Shown in pieces: positions 45,524-55,700 of a DNA stretch of 64,000 nt; the first letter of the stretch is position 1, and each line of letters begins with the position of its first letter. The notes under the pieces are model-generated. The model made no database searches and was not told the DNA's origin. It worked only from the letters and a program-made list of their open reading frames with translations. The stretch comes from Blastopirellula marina (lineage in GTDB: Bacteria; Planctomycetota; Planctomycetia; Pirellulales; Pirellulaceae), in contig NZ_PUHY01000012.1 in the NCBI RefSeq assembly GCF_002967765.1, positions 1,116,001 to 1,180,000 of the forward strand. The letters run 5' to 3'. The position numbers were made by a program, and so were the translations under genes.

Positions 45524-46879
45524 CTACTCAATCGTGATAACAATACGGCGATACGAGGTCAGCTTCGGATCGCCGTTGTCTTCAACCGTGAGAATCACGT
45601 GAATCTCGTCCCCTGGTTCCCCTTGTGGGATCACCTTAGCGGCGGCCGAAGTCTCGATGATCGCTTTGCTGCTACTTGCTGTGTGATCGACTTGCCAATT
45701 GTATGTCAAGTCGTCTCCGTCTGGATCGATGCTGCCGGCATGCGAAAGTTCGACCGGTTGGTTCGACTTGCTGGAAATCGTGACGACCTCTTGCCCCGCG
45801 ATACCAATGCAAGTGATTTTCGGAGGGTGATTGGCTTCCTCTTTTGATCTCACGCACCAATCTGCCCGTGCGGCAAAATCATTCTGAAAAGCAGGACGCC
45901 AGCGAGCAACCGTCCAGCGGGCTGATAACCTTCCGTCGTGTTTGTCCAGCGCATCGCGGTAGATGCCTTGTTTGTCTTTCGCGAAGCGACCACCCCAGCC
46001 ACCCCATTCCGGATGCTCTGGAATGTTCAGACCGTTGGGAAGAAAGAAGAACCACGAGGGTGTATCCCCTTCTTTCATCACGCCATGCGGATTAGGCGAG
46101 GTCCAGGTCTTCATGGGAAAGAGAGCACCAAGAGGGCCGTGCTTTTGATGGATGTGACGCTCAATCCACTGACGAGACGTTAGATCGACGTCTCCTTCGA
46201 GATACATGCCCCGAAATGCCGCATCTAGTCGATTTCCATTGCTCGACTTGTTGAGGACGTAGAACAGGCCAGGGTGCTGCGTCATCATCCAATCGAAGAT
46301 TCGATCCTGATCGGCAATATCATAAACGCGAATGCGATTGAGGAAGGCTTGGTAATCGGCTTCGCTGCGATCGTTCTTGACGCGATAGAGGGCCTGAGCA
46401 AGATCGGTTTGACCTCCCCAGATTGCGATATTTAGCGGTCGCTCGTCCAGACGATCGGCGGCCTTTATGATCCAGCGCGATCCTTCGGTATCGTGCCCTT
46501 CGCCAACGGCCGGCTTACCACGTCGCGGATTACCTGATTTGACGAGCTTATGAAGTCGGTCTGCCGTTGGATAGCCATCGGCGTGTTGCGCGAGATTTTC
46601 TCGGACCTTGCCGTAGGCATCGATCATCTCGTGAATTAGGTCAGGTCGGGTGATCGCTTGTTTGAGCTCGCCCGGAGTTCCGGAGGCAGAGGCAACCAAA
46701 CCCTCCATTTCAAATTCGTTGGCGTAAAGCAGGAGCCGCACCATTGACTGCTGATCGTCTGGGTCACCCCCGATATCCGTGGTTATCAACAAGCGGGGTT
46801 TCGCAGCATCACAGAAAGTGCCTCCACCAAGGACGACACTCCATATCACGGCGACGATCAACACAAGCGTATTACGCAT
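45524..46879 (-). CDS. secreted DUF1593 nucleoside-hydrolase-like protein
   Basis: 451 residues from the ATG at 46879; ATG 46894 and GTG 46918 are alternatives. A signal peptide (about 1-25) exports it. The DUF1593 core starts at RLLITTDIGGDPDDQQSMVR, whose Asp cluster matches the calcium site of inosine-uridine nucleoside hydrolases (DTDxGxDxDD). ASASGTPGE and IAIWGGQTDLAQAL continue the fold. The last 95 residues are an Ig-like domain (VELSHAGSIDPDGDDLTYNWQ). Probably cleaves a glycosidic bond in an extracellular substrate; substrate unknown. Confidence 0.87.
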   Translation of the reverse strand: MRNTLVLIVAVIWSVVLGGGTFCDAAKPRLLITTDIGGDPDDQQSMVRLLLYANEFEMEGLVASASGTPGELKQAITRPDLIHEMIDAYGKVRENLAQHADGYPTADRLHKLVKSGNPRRGKPAVGEGHDTEGSRWIIKAADRLDERPLNIAIWGGQTDLAQALYRVKNDRSEADYQAFLNRIRVYDIADQDRIFDWMMTQHPGLFYVLNKSSNGNRLDAAFRGMYLEGDVDLTSRQWIERHIHQKHGPLGALFPMKTWTSPNPHGVMKEGDTPSWFFFLPNGLNIPEHPEWGGWGGRFAKDKQGIYRDALDKHDGRLSARWTVARWRPAFQNDFAARADWCVRSKEEANHPPKITCIGIAGQEVVTISSKSNQPVELSHAGSIDPDGDDLTYNWQVDHTASSSKAIIETSAAAKVIPQGEPGDEIHVILTVEDNGDPKLTSYRRIVITIE

Positions 46880-47227
46880 CTCGATAATTCTCATCCACTC
46901 TAGCATTGGCGTTCCCACGTGGGCCTGTTCCTATTTTATTCAATGCCATCAGGAGGAACGCGAGAAATTCCGAATCCATAGGACCGGTTCAGCTCACTCT
47001 CCCTAGGAGGTCGCGATACCCCTTATGGATCGATAGAAAGTGACGAAAATGGCTTGCGGCTGATCGAGAATTGAGTAATCCTATAAATACTCTGTATTTC
47101 GCGAGATATCTCATGGGCGGCGACGCAGGGAATGGCTTTTCGTTGACGCTGCTACATCGACCTCGCATACTGAATCGTCCTTCGTTCAATCAACCAGAGC
47201 GTCCCCGTTCTGCTGGAGTCCCGCCGA
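46880..47227. other. intergenic region between divergent genes
   Basis: About 350 bases between the DUF1593 gene and the second sulfatase gene. TATAAATA at 47082-47089 is a likely -10 for the plus strand, without a good -35. GGAG lies about ten bases before the sulfatase ATG. No gene seen. Confidence 0.4.
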
Positions 47228-48706
47228 ATGTCCTTGTCCACCGCTTCTGTCCGTTTACTTCTCGGATTTTGGTTCGCAGTATGTCTGCTGATCTTCACCG
47301 CCCCTGCATTGGCTGACGAAGCCAAGCGTCCGCCAAACATCGTCTTCATTCTGGCAGACGATCTCGGCTATTCCGAGTTGGGATCGTACGGGCAGGAGAA
47401 GATTCACACGCCCAATCTCGACAAGTTGGCTCAAGAGGGGATGCGGTTCACGGACTTCTATTGTGGAAACGCCGTCTGTGCCCCGTCGCGTTGCGTGTTT
47501 ATGACGGGGAAGCATGGTGGCCATGCCTACGTCCGGGACAACGGCGACCCAGGAGAAATGTTGCCGGAAACGAAGGCACTAGGAGCTGAATTCCCAGGCC
47601 AGAATCCGATTCCGGCCGAGGAAGTGACCATCGCGGAAGTGCTGAAGCAGAAAGGCTATGCGACCGCTGCGATTGGTAAGTGGGGCTTGGGACACTTCGG
47701 TTCGACGGGCGATCCCAACAAGCAAGGCTTCGATCTTTTTTACGGTTTCAACTGTCAGCGTCACGCCCACAACCATTATCCCAATTACCTGTGGCGGAAT
47801 CGCGAAAAAGAAGTTCAGCCAGGAAACGATCGGACCCTCAAGGGCGAGACCTACTCGCAGTCGCAATTTCGTGACGTGGCGATTGAGTTCATTGAAGAGA
47901 ACGCCGAAAAGCCGTTCTTCCTTTACCTTCCGTTTGCAGTTCCGCATCTTTCGATTCAGGTGCCCGACGAAGATCTGGAAGAATATGCTGACATGAAGGA
48001 AGACGATTACGAGCACCATGGTTACTTGAAGCACCCGAAACCGCACGCCGGCTACGCAGCGATGATCAGCCACATGGACCGAGACATCGGCATGATCCTG
48101 GATACGATCAAAGCCAAAGGATTGGAAGACAACACGGTGGTGCTCTTCAGTTCGGACAACGGGCCAACCTACGATCGCCTCGGTGGAAGTGATTCCGACT
48201 TCTTCGTCTCCTCTGCCAATTTCAAAGGTCTGAAAGGAAGCCTGTACGAAGGTGGTATCCGTGTGCCGCTGATCGTGCGTTGGCCAGGCAAAGTGAAACC
48301 AGGCAGCGTATCGGATCATCCAGCCGCGTTCTACGACTTGATGCCAACCTTCGCTCAGATCGCTGGTGTGAAAACCCCAGAAGGAATCGACGGAATTAGT
48401 CTCGTGCCGGAACTGTTGGGGCAAGACCAGCCAGAACATGACTACTTGTATTGGGAGTTCCGAGCATACGGCGGTCAACAAGCGGTTCGTATGGGGGATT
48501 GGAAAGCGATCCGCCAAAACATGATGAGACCACGTCAGCCCAACGCGGGCAAATTGGAGCTTTACAACCTGAAAGACGATCCTAGTGAATCGAAGGACGT
48601 TGCAGGTGAGCATCCTGAAATCGTCGCCAAGGCAGAAGCCGCCATGAAAAAGGCTCACACGCCCTCGAAGCTGTTTCCAATTCCGATGTTAGGTGATCCG
48701 AAGTAA
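47228..48706 (+). CDS. secreted arylsulfatase (C-x-P-x-R type)
   Basis: 492 residues with a signal peptide (ending PALA, about residue 29). [20 protein letters not shown] gives the metal-binding Asp pair, and the formylglycine site is C84 in [12 protein letters not shown], the classical C-x-[24 protein letters not shown] and [19 protein letters not shown] are further standard active-site motifs. This is the common subtype of planctomycete sulfatases; substrate unknown. It is not close in sequence to the one at 1028-2596 and uses a different FGE motif. A hairpin follows at 48748-48774. Confidence 0.94.
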   Translation: MSLSTASVRLLLGFWFAVCLLIFTAPALADEAKRPPNIVFILADDLGYSELGSYGQEKIHTPNLDKLAQEGMRFTDFYCGNAVCAPSRCVFMTGKHGGHAYVRDNGDPGEMLPETKALGAEFPGQNPIPAEEVTIAEVLKQKGYATAAIGKWGLGHFGSTGDPNKQGFDLFYGFNCQRHAHNHYPNYLWRNREKEVQPGNDRTLKGETYSQSQFRDVAIEFIEENAEKPFFLYLPFAVPHLSIQVPDEDLEEYADMKEDDYEHHGYLKHPKPHAGYAAMISHMDRDIGMILDTIKAKGLEDNTVVLFSSDNGPTYDRLGGSDSDFFVSSANFKGLKGSLYEGGIRVPLIVRWPGKVKPGSVSDHPAAFYDLMPTFAQIAGVKTPEGIDGISLVPELLGQDQPEHDYLYWEFRAYGGQQAVRMGDWKAIRQNMMRPRQPNAGKLELYNLKDDPSESKDVAGEHPEIVAKAEAAMKKAHTPSKLFPIPMLGDPK

Positions 48707-48747
48707 GGCGATTTGCAGACGTTTATGACGTCGCGGTTGACAATCTT

Positions 48748-48774
48748 GTGATCCCCTCGAGACCAGGGGATCAC
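48748..48774 (+). terminator. hairpin after the second sulfatase gene
   Basis: Perfect 10-base stem GTGATCCCCT with AGGGGATCAC, loop of 7, starting 42 bases after the stop. No T-run follows. The rest of the gap to 49081 shows no gene; GGAG lies seven bases before the next start. Confidence 0.5.
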
Positions 48775-49081
48775 CCTATAAAGGAAACGCAGCTGATCGT
48801 AGCTTTAGTAAAAATCACGGGCTAGCAGGCAGTTTTGCGGGAATTTGGTCTTTGAGACCCGCGAGGATTTGGTTAGCCTTTGAAAACTTTACAAGTCGGC
48901 GATACGAATTCCTCTGGCTGAACGGATTGATGCCGGGATGCGTATCGAATCGGGCTACAGTGCTCCGGCAACCCAGCAACCACACTTGGGATACACTGCA
49001 GCGGAAATATGAATGCGGTTTCCGTTGACCAACGCATGAGGCGCCAGGTCGATCGAAACCTACCAATCTTGGAGCCTGCTA

Positions 49082-50215
49082 ATGAGCATGGATGCTCGCG
49101 CGATTCGTCGCGCTTCGGTGACGCTGTTCGTATGGACACTGCTTCTGGGCGTTGTGTCCGCTGCTGGTGTTCGCTCGGCCAATTTTCTGGTGAATGCCGA
49201 CGATCCGCAGCTTGCTCGACAGGTTTTAGAGTCGGCTGAGAAATATCGCCGCGAATTGGCCCTCGAGTGGCTTGGTCGTGAACTACCACCTTGGTCGCAT
49301 CCGTGTCCCATTCGCGTCACGGTTGGTGGCGGAGCAGGGGGCGAAACAAGCTTCGCGTTCCATCAAGGTGTTCCATTTAATTGGAACATGAAGATCTACG
49401 GCCCGCGTGAACGCGTTCTCGACAGCGTTCTTCCGCACGAAATTCTACACACGATCTTCGCCACACATTTTGGTTGTCCACTGCCACGCTGGGCGGACGA
49501 AGGCGCCTGCACCACGGTCGAGCATTTCTCGGAAAAGGACAAGAACACGCACCTCCTGTACCGCTTCCTGAAGACGGATCGCGGAATCGCGTTCAATCGC
49601 ATGTTCGCGATGCGAGAATATCCTGCGGACATCCTACCGCTGTATGCCCAAGGTTACTCCTTGGCTCGCTTCCTGATTGGTCAGGGGGGAAAGCAAAAGT
49701 ACGTGCAGTACGTTGGCGAAGGAATGAAGACCAACAACTGGACCGCTACCACGAACAAGTATTACAGCCACCCGAACCTGAGCAGCCTGCAGGTCGCTTG
49801 GCTCGATTGGGTTCGCGATGGTTCGGATGAGGGCATGATCGGTAATTACTCACCGAACCTGATCGTCGCTAACCAGCAGAATAACAATGTCGCCGTGGTT
49901 CGAGGCCAAAGTCCGGAAGCACCCGGCGAGCAAGTTGCCTCAGCTCGTGAAGAGAGCGATCGTCCGCTTCCTTTGACAGGCCCTATAATGCCGGTCAATT
50001 ACGAACAAGATATCACTCCCCGTGAGCCGGGAGTGAGTGGTGGTTTTTACTCCAACGGAGGCCGCCCGGTCACAGCAGAAGCCGAAACGCGAACGTCGTC
50101 GCTGCCTCCCGAACATCGCCGTGGCGCTCCCCCGGTTGCCGCCATGCCTGTTTCGAGTAAGCCAGCTAATGCTCCTACGTTTTACCTGCCCGGCGGCACT
50201 TCGCTCTATCGCTAA
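49082..50215 (+). CDS. secreted gluzincin-like metallopeptidase
   Basis: 377 residues with an N-terminal hydrophobic signal (about 12-33). A HExxH zinc motif is present, H119-E-I-L-H123 in LPHEILHTIFATHFG, followed by WADEG with E140 as the likely third ligand; the short spacing of 17 residues fits the peptidase-MA/gluzincin type. QGYSLARFLIGQGG and YVQYVGEGM follow as in that clan. The last 110 residues are a low-complexity Pro/Glu/Asn tail ending YLPGGTSLYR. Start supported by GGAG at seven bases. The substrate is unknown; activity is inferred from the motif. Confidence 0.75.
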   Translation: MSMDARAIRRASVTLFVWTLLLGVVSAAGVRSANFLVNADDPQLARQVLESAEKYRRELALEWLGRELPPWSHPCPIRVTVGGGAGGETSFAFHQGVPFNWNMKIYGPRERVLDSVLPHEILHTIFATHFGCPLPRWADEGACTTVEHFSEKDKNTHLLYRFLKTDRGIAFNRMFAMREYPADILPLYAQGYSLARFLIGQGGKQKYVQYVGEGMKTNNWTATTNKYYSHPNLSSLQVAWLDWVRDGSDEGMIGNYSPNLIVANQQNNNVAVVRGQSPEAPGEQVASAREESDRPLPLTGPIMPVNYEQDITPREPGVSGGFYSNGGRPVTAEAETRTSSLPPEHRRGAPPVAAMPVSSKPANAPTFYLPGGTSLYR

Positions 50216-50241
50216 GCCGACAAAGCAACCACACGTGATCG

Positions 50242-50275
50242 AAACGGCCGCCATGGGAAACCGGGCGGCCGTTTT
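50242..50275. terminator. bidirectional intrinsic terminator
   Basis: AAACGGCCGCC pairs perfectly with GGCGGCCGTTT over 11 bases (loop 11); TTTT follows on the plus strand. It lies between the metallopeptidase-like gene and the HIT gene, which converge. Confidence 0.75.
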
Positions 50276-50301
50276 GCGTTCTTGTTGATGGGCTCGCTCG
50301 A

Positions 50302-50646
50302 CTAGCCCGGCGGCCAAGTCATCTTGCGGCCACCCAGCAAGTGATAATGCAGGTGCGGCACTTCCTGCCCGCCTGCTTCTTTGCAATTGACGATCACACG
50401 GTAGCCTTCTTCCAGGCCCAGGTCTCGCGCTAGGTTGCGAATGACAATCCACATGTGACCGATCAGGGCCGCGTCTTCATCGGCGATGTCGTCGACCGTC
50501 GCGATCTCCTTTTTAGGGATGATCAGCACGTGCGTTGGAGCTTTCGGGGCAATGTCTTTAAATGCCAGACAAAGGTCGTCTTCGTAGACGACATCCGCCG
50601 GGATCTCTTTATCGATGATGCGTTTGAAAATTGTCTTATCGGACAT
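50302..50646 (-). CDS. HIT-family (HINT) nucleotide-binding protein
   Basis: 114 residues from the ATG at 50646; an open extension to 50736 is not supported. MSDKTIFKRIIDKEIPADVVYEDD is the classic HINT opening and the triad HLHYHLLGG (98-106) is intact. HINT proteins hydrolyse phosphoramidate or acyl-adenylate bonds on AMP in the cytoplasm. Confidence 0.95.
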   Translation of the reverse strand: MSDKTIFKRIIDKEIPADVVYEDDLCLAFKDIAPKAPTHVLIIPKKEIATVDDIADEDAALIGHMWIVIRNLARDLGLEEGYRVIVNCKEAGGQEVPHLHYHLLGGRKMTWPPG

Positions 50647-51043
50647 TGGTGTGCCTCTTTTCAGGGGTGCCATGTGCCAGTTTAGGCTATCAGCTGTTGG
50701 TGCGGCTTCAAGCAGGTGAAGGAAATTTTCGCACAAGCGCCAATCGATGCGAAGGGTAGGTGATTAAGCACTCGTTGAGCGAAGGTGAGGCAAACGGGCA
50801 ACTTAGATTCCATCGATAGGAATCGATGCGGAAACGTACACGAAAAGCTGGCAAGGCTAGCTCCGTAATTTGAGTGAACTTGGGTGAAAAGACATGCCGA
50901 AACGGTTATCTGGAGAGCCAGGTGAATGCGGCAAGATGCGTGCTTCCGGTGCTCTCGCGACTTTCAGGCCAGCCCTTTCGCAAGGATGCGACTGAGCCGG
51001 CTTGCAATCTCTTTCGATTCATGGACGCATGGGAGAACGCAGG
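50647..51043. other. intergenic region between divergent genes
   Basis: About 400 bases. A short hairpin GATTCC-N7-GGAATC at about 50810-50828, overlapping two ATCGAT palindromes, is the only clear structure. No gene seen. Confidence 0.4.
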
Positions 51044-51625
51044 ATGCGCTGCCGCGGACTTGTCCTGAGCTTGTTTTTCATCGGGACCGCTTCGCCACTT
51101 CTGGCGGAAGACACTCGTTTCGTCGAACGTAACGGGATCACTTATAAAGAGGTCGTTCAAACGATCAAGAAACCGGTTAGCGAAACGACTTACCAAACGC
51201 ATACCGAAAAGTTCTACCAAGAGCGATTCACGACTGACATGGAAGAATCGCAGCGAGCGTATTTTACACCGGTCACCGAGTACCGCTGGGAAGCCTACAC
51301 TCCGTTTTCGATCAATCCTTTTGCTCCACCGCGCGTTGCATATCGCTGGGTTCCGAAAACTCGTTGGGAGCAGCGGACCGAAACGGTTCGTACCCCCGTT
51401 ACGCGCCGCGAACTGGTCCCAGCGGAACGGACTGTCTCACGCCCGGTGACAACGTTGCGAATGGTCGAACAGGAACAGGTGACGCGCATCGCCATTGCCC
51501 CGCCTGCTCAGCCGGCTGCGAGTGTTGCCTCGCGAACGGCGATCGGCGGAGTGTCTAACTTGCAAAACGATCCGCCACGCATCGGAACGACCTACATGGG
51601 ACCGATGGAGAACATTCGCCGGTAA
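51044..51625 (+). CDS. secreted conserved hypothetical protein (193 aa)
   Basis: The ATG at 51044 has GGGAG eight bases upstream and gives a signal peptide (CRGLVLSLFFIGTASPLLA); upstream ATG 51029 and a TTG are weaker. The mature protein is Arg/Thr/Val-rich with repeated short strands: KEVVQTIKKPVSETTYQT, RWEQRTETVRTPVTRRELVP, TVSRPVTTLRMVEQEQVTR. This alternating pattern resembles planctomycete envelope proteins of unknown role. No catalytic motif is visible. Confidence 0.7.
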   Translation: MRCRGLVLSLFFIGTASPLLAEDTRFVERNGITYKEVVQTIKKPVSETTYQTHTEKFYQERFTTDMEESQRAYFTPVTEYRWEAYTPFSINPFAPPRVAYRWVPKTRWEQRTETVRTPVTRRELVPAERTVSRPVTTLRMVEQEQVTRIAIAPPAQPAASVASRTAIGGVSNLQNDPPRIGTTYMGPMENIRR

Positions 51626-52002
51626 ACGACTGGCTGAATGGCGATTGCCCAAAGAAAAAAAATTGGCTCGTCAGCGAGTCAGCATGATTCGAGCCGGCCT
51701 GATGCTGCGGGTTTTACGGCCGTTTGAGAGGAACTCCACCGTCGTCTGAGACCCTTCGTCGGTGCCGTCTGAACACCCATTAGGTGAGAAAACTGGACCT
51801 GATTAGGTGTAATTGTAAGGGCCGCGTGAACTACGCGGCCTATTCTCTAGCGGAACTGCGCTATTTACCGGCTGTTCTTGCTATGCCTAAAACGACTGAT
51901 GTAACTCCGCTTCAGAAAAAGGTTTGTCTTCGCTAGCACTCCCGCCGATATCTACCCATGTCCCAAGGCGATATGGAACGCAGGCACTAGGAGGCATTGA
52001 AT
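51626..52002 (+). other. intergenic region with a hairpin
   Basis: A perfect 8-base stem GGCCGCGT/ACGCGGCC (51820-51840, loop GAACT) may end transcription of the upstream gene. ATTAGGTG is repeated directly at about 51779 and 51802. AGGAGG at 51989-51994 is the ribosome site of the next gene. No gene seen. Confidence 0.45.
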
Positions 52003-52317
52003 ATGGCAAAGAAAGACACCTTCCGCGTTGTTACTCGAGGAGCCAATGGCGAAATCCGTATTAAGGATTACGACTCGGCCGAGCCACTGTTGAAAATGCA
52101 TTCTCAGGTGGGCACCGAAGATAGCAGCACCGACTTGGCCCTGCGTGGAATGCCTGTGTTCCGTGGCTTGATCGGACCGATGCCAGAAGGCAAAACGATC
52201 ATCCGCTACGAGTCGCCAGAAGTCTTCGAAACGCTAACCAAAGAATGGGGAGCTGCCAAACCGAAGCGTCGCCGCCGTCGTACTGCAAATGCTGAATCGG
52301 CAACCGTAGAAGCCTAA
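52003..52317 (+). CDS. small basic conserved hypothetical protein (104 aa)
   Basis: The start at ATG 52003 is decided by AGGAGG eight bases upstream; the in-frame TTG at 51997 is too close. Residues 1-80 look like one small alpha/beta unit (FRVVTRGANGEIRIKDYDSA, then GLIGPMPEGKTIIRYESPEVF). The C-terminus has KPKRRRRRTA, which may bind nucleic acid. No family recognised. The perfect ribosome site suggests high expression. Confidence 0.65.
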   Translation: MAKKDTFRVVTRGANGEIRIKDYDSAEPLLKMHSQVGTEDSSTDLALRGMPVFRGLIGPMPEGKTIIRYESPEVFETLTKEWGAAKPKRRRRRTANAESATVEA

Positions 52318-52331
52318 TGGCAGCTTTGCCA

Positions 52332-52539
52332 GCTTCCCCAAACTGAACCCTCGTGGGGAAGCGAACCTGAAATATCTAACGAGTCACCCTCCCGGGCGTC
52401 GCTGCCGCTTTCCTGTTGTCGGCAGGCGACCCTTAGCGAGAAGCGCGGATCACGGGTGATTGAGAAACACTGAATCGAGAATTCTCCAGAACTGGGTATT
52501 GGAGAGTCTCTCTCCTTTACCCTGTTTCTCAATCACCCG
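52332..52539 (+). ncRNA. candidate structured RNA region with three hairpins
   Basis: Three consecutive foldable elements fill the gap after the small basic protein gene: GCTTCCCCA/TGGGGAAGC (52332-52362), GTCGC-TGCCG with CGGCAGGCGAC (about 52399-52431), and a 17-base perfect inverted repeat (52453-52469 with 52523-52539) whose 53-base loop holds a further stem GGAGAG-TCT-CTCTCC (52501-52515). No open frame uses this stretch. It could be a small RNA, a long 3' end or a remnant of a mobile element; no known RNA class is recognised. A TATAAT at 52655-52660 follows, the likely -10 of the next gene. Confidence 0.35.
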
Positions 52540-52761
52540 GCGCTCTCGCCGATCGGTTTCATTGGTGACCACCTTGCTTGGGATCGTCGTTATCCCGCTT
52601 TGGAGATCTGCATTTCTCCATTGAATTCGCTCTAGTCGTGGTTCTCGATCTCTGTCTATAATCCGCGGCCATTGTCCAATCAGGACACGTTATTCCGTTC
52701 TTCAGAGAAACGCAGCGTCATGCTGGCACGACTGGTACAGGGAAGTCCCGGCCGACAGCAC

Positions 52762-55700
52762 ATGGATGTCCTGCTCCGTCACGTGTTTTCATTTAGCACG
52801 CAGCGGTGTGCCATCCTTTGTGCGCTGATCGCCGCATTACTGGCACCTGCTCAGCTAGTTGCTCAGACGGAAGCTCCAACGGAAATGATTCGGAGTAAGC
52901 TTCGAATTGCCTGGGGGGGCTCCACCGAGCACCGGTGGCAAGGTTCGATCTCGCTGACCTCTGGCAAGATTCGCTTAATCAACTTGCTAGGCATGGAAGC
53001 GGACGAGGCCCGAGCCGTTCAGCCAGCCCAAGGCCGCATCGAGATCAACCATCTCTCGCCGCGAATCTATGACGGATTCGACATTCAGATCGAAGCTCCA
53101 CCCACGGCTCAGCTAACGATTCAGCTTTCGGCCAACCAAAACGAGCAAATCGCACCGATCTCGATCCCGGTGAACTCATTAATGCAACAGCCATATCAGG
53201 CTGCCCTTGATGATGTCGGTTCGCGTATTCTCGTTCAAAGAAACCCCGGCGATGTAATTCGCACGTCGCTTAATCGAGATCACCTGGTCTTCTCCCCCAG
53301 TGAGTCATTGCGGGTTGGTTTGAGTGCCTATCGCACGAATTTCCCACCGGGAACGAGTGTGCAAACCGCGATCAAGTTAAAACGAACGCGGACGACCTAC
53401 GCCACGTTCGAAAAGACAATCGATGCCACCGTCGATGCCCAAGGAAATATCAACCTCGGCGACGCGCTAGACATTCCGATGCCGGAGGAAGAAGGCGTCT
53501 ACGATTTGACGATTAACTTGACCGAGCAGCGTTTGACGAGTTTGGTTTTTGCCTCCAAGCCGGCGTACCAACGAACGCTTCAGTTGGTTGTTATCGATCC
53601 AGAGCTTCGCTATGCGCCTCCTCAAACCGAGCCTCGCCCGATTGCTTCATTCGATCCTTCCATGGTCGACTGGTGGCCTCGTCTCTCGAAGTTGGCTTAC
53701 TACAATCCATGGCAGAAGTCGAAAACCTCCGAGTTGCACAACAACTCGACGAAGACTATCGAGCACTTGGGTCGCAAATGGCAGCAACTCGGTGTCAATG
53801 GTTGGCACGCTTACCCACTACCGATCGAGGCGATTGGATCGCCAATGGTGGTCGAAGTGGAGTATCCATCCGACCTGGAGCAAAGCTTGGGGATTAGCAT
53901 CATCGAGCCAGATGCAGCAGGCATGATCACTCCGATTGGGCTCGATTCTGGAGTCGACGTCACCTTGCCGCAGCCCGGTGAGAAGCCCGGCGAGAGGAAG
54001 CATCGACTCGTCTTTTGGCCACGGACATCGACACCGATGTTATTGCTGACCAGTCGTGATAAGAACAACCCGGCGACTTATGGTCGGATCAGTGTCTTGG
54101 CTGGTCTGCCTCAGATGCCTGATCTGACGAATGCCCCTGAAGATTTTGGTCCGCAGAAGGCGGAAGACCGACTGGCAATCGCCTTCTGGGATAAGCCGTT
54201 GTTTGCAAAGGGGTTTGGTGCACCAGAAGATTTGAACTATGCCTCGAATCGTTCGCTCGAAGATTGGCTGACCTTCCTAGAAGGAAGCAACCGTGTTATC
54301 GAACATCTAAAGCGTGTTGGATTCAACGCGGCATGTATCAGCGTAATGAGCGAAGGGGGAGCTCTCTACCCTAGTCCGCATTTCCGCTCGACTCCTAAGT
54401 TCGATAAGGGCCTGTTCTTTGATGATGGACGCGATCCATTTAAAAAGGACGTTGCCGAATTGCTGTTTCGACAGTTTGACCGGGCGGAACTTCGTTTGAT
54501 TCCGGCGATGGAATTGAACGCTCCGCTGGCGAAACTCGAGGATGCCAGGATCAATTCCGCAGATCCGAATTTTGCGGCCTTGTTCGATCACGTCGGTCGA
54601 CCAGCGATCGATGGTCAGGGAGCGTCCTCGGGCAAAGGCAACTACTACAATCCCCTCGATGAGGAAGTCCAACAGGCAATCAGCGATTTAGTGCTCGATT
54701 TTGTTTCGCGTTACGGGCATCATCCTTCTTTCGCGGGACTTTCAATCAATTTGGATAGCGATGGCTACGCCTTGTTGCCGGGACCTCAGTGGGGCATGGA
54801 TAACGAGACATTGGCTCGATTCGCTCAAAGTCTGCCGCCTGATCAGCAGCAGGTGTTTGCTAATCTGCCCAACGACTTGAATACTCGACGCGACTGGGTG
54901 CTGCAGAAACCGCAATGGGAGTACTGGCTGAAGTGGCGTGGCGAACGGATGTTCCAATTGCACGCTCGTATGGCAACGATCCTTCGTAGTGCGAATCCAA
55001 ATGCTGTGCTGTACTTGAATACCGCTGGTTGTTTTCATGGATCGCATGCTAAAAAGCGTTTGATGCCGGAATTGCCACGCAACGTTTCGGCTACAGATGT
55101 TTTGCTCGAACAGGGAATCGACGCCCGACGTTATAAGGCCCATCCCAACATCGCTTTGTTAGAGTCCAACTTCGTTCGGCCTCGCGGAAACGAAAAGCGG
55201 GCGGCTTGGTATAAGAATTATCAGGCAGCAATCGAAGACGAGACTTCGTATGCCGACGAAGATAATCGAGGTGTGCTTCATTTTCATGTCCCTGACACTT
55301 TACACGTCGCCGGTTTCGATCAAGCCAAGCCATTTGGTCGAGAGGGTAACTTTACTTGGTTAGCCTCCGAATTCGTTGGCTCTGGGGCGGCGGTTCGTAA
55401 GCCGTTAGTCGAACATTTGGCGAAGGAGGACGATCTATCCGTCTTCTATGGCGGATGGATGTTGCCGATGGGTCAAGACGAAGCTTTGCATGAATTCTTG
55501 ACCATTTATAAGATGCTGCCAGCAGGCAATTACCATCGACTGAATGTGCCTCAATCACAGCCGCTAGTCATTCGGAAGATGACGACCGGCACTGAAACTA
55601 CGTTGTACTTCGTTAACCCGACCCCGTGGGATTTGAACGCAACGTTAACCGTACAACTTCCCAGTAACGGGACGATCACGCCGTTTGCGACTAGTCAGAT

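Noticed and set aside
47579-48658. 359-residue minus-strand open frame
   Set aside because: Lies entirely opposite the second sulfatase, which has all active-site motifs; its product shows no domain.
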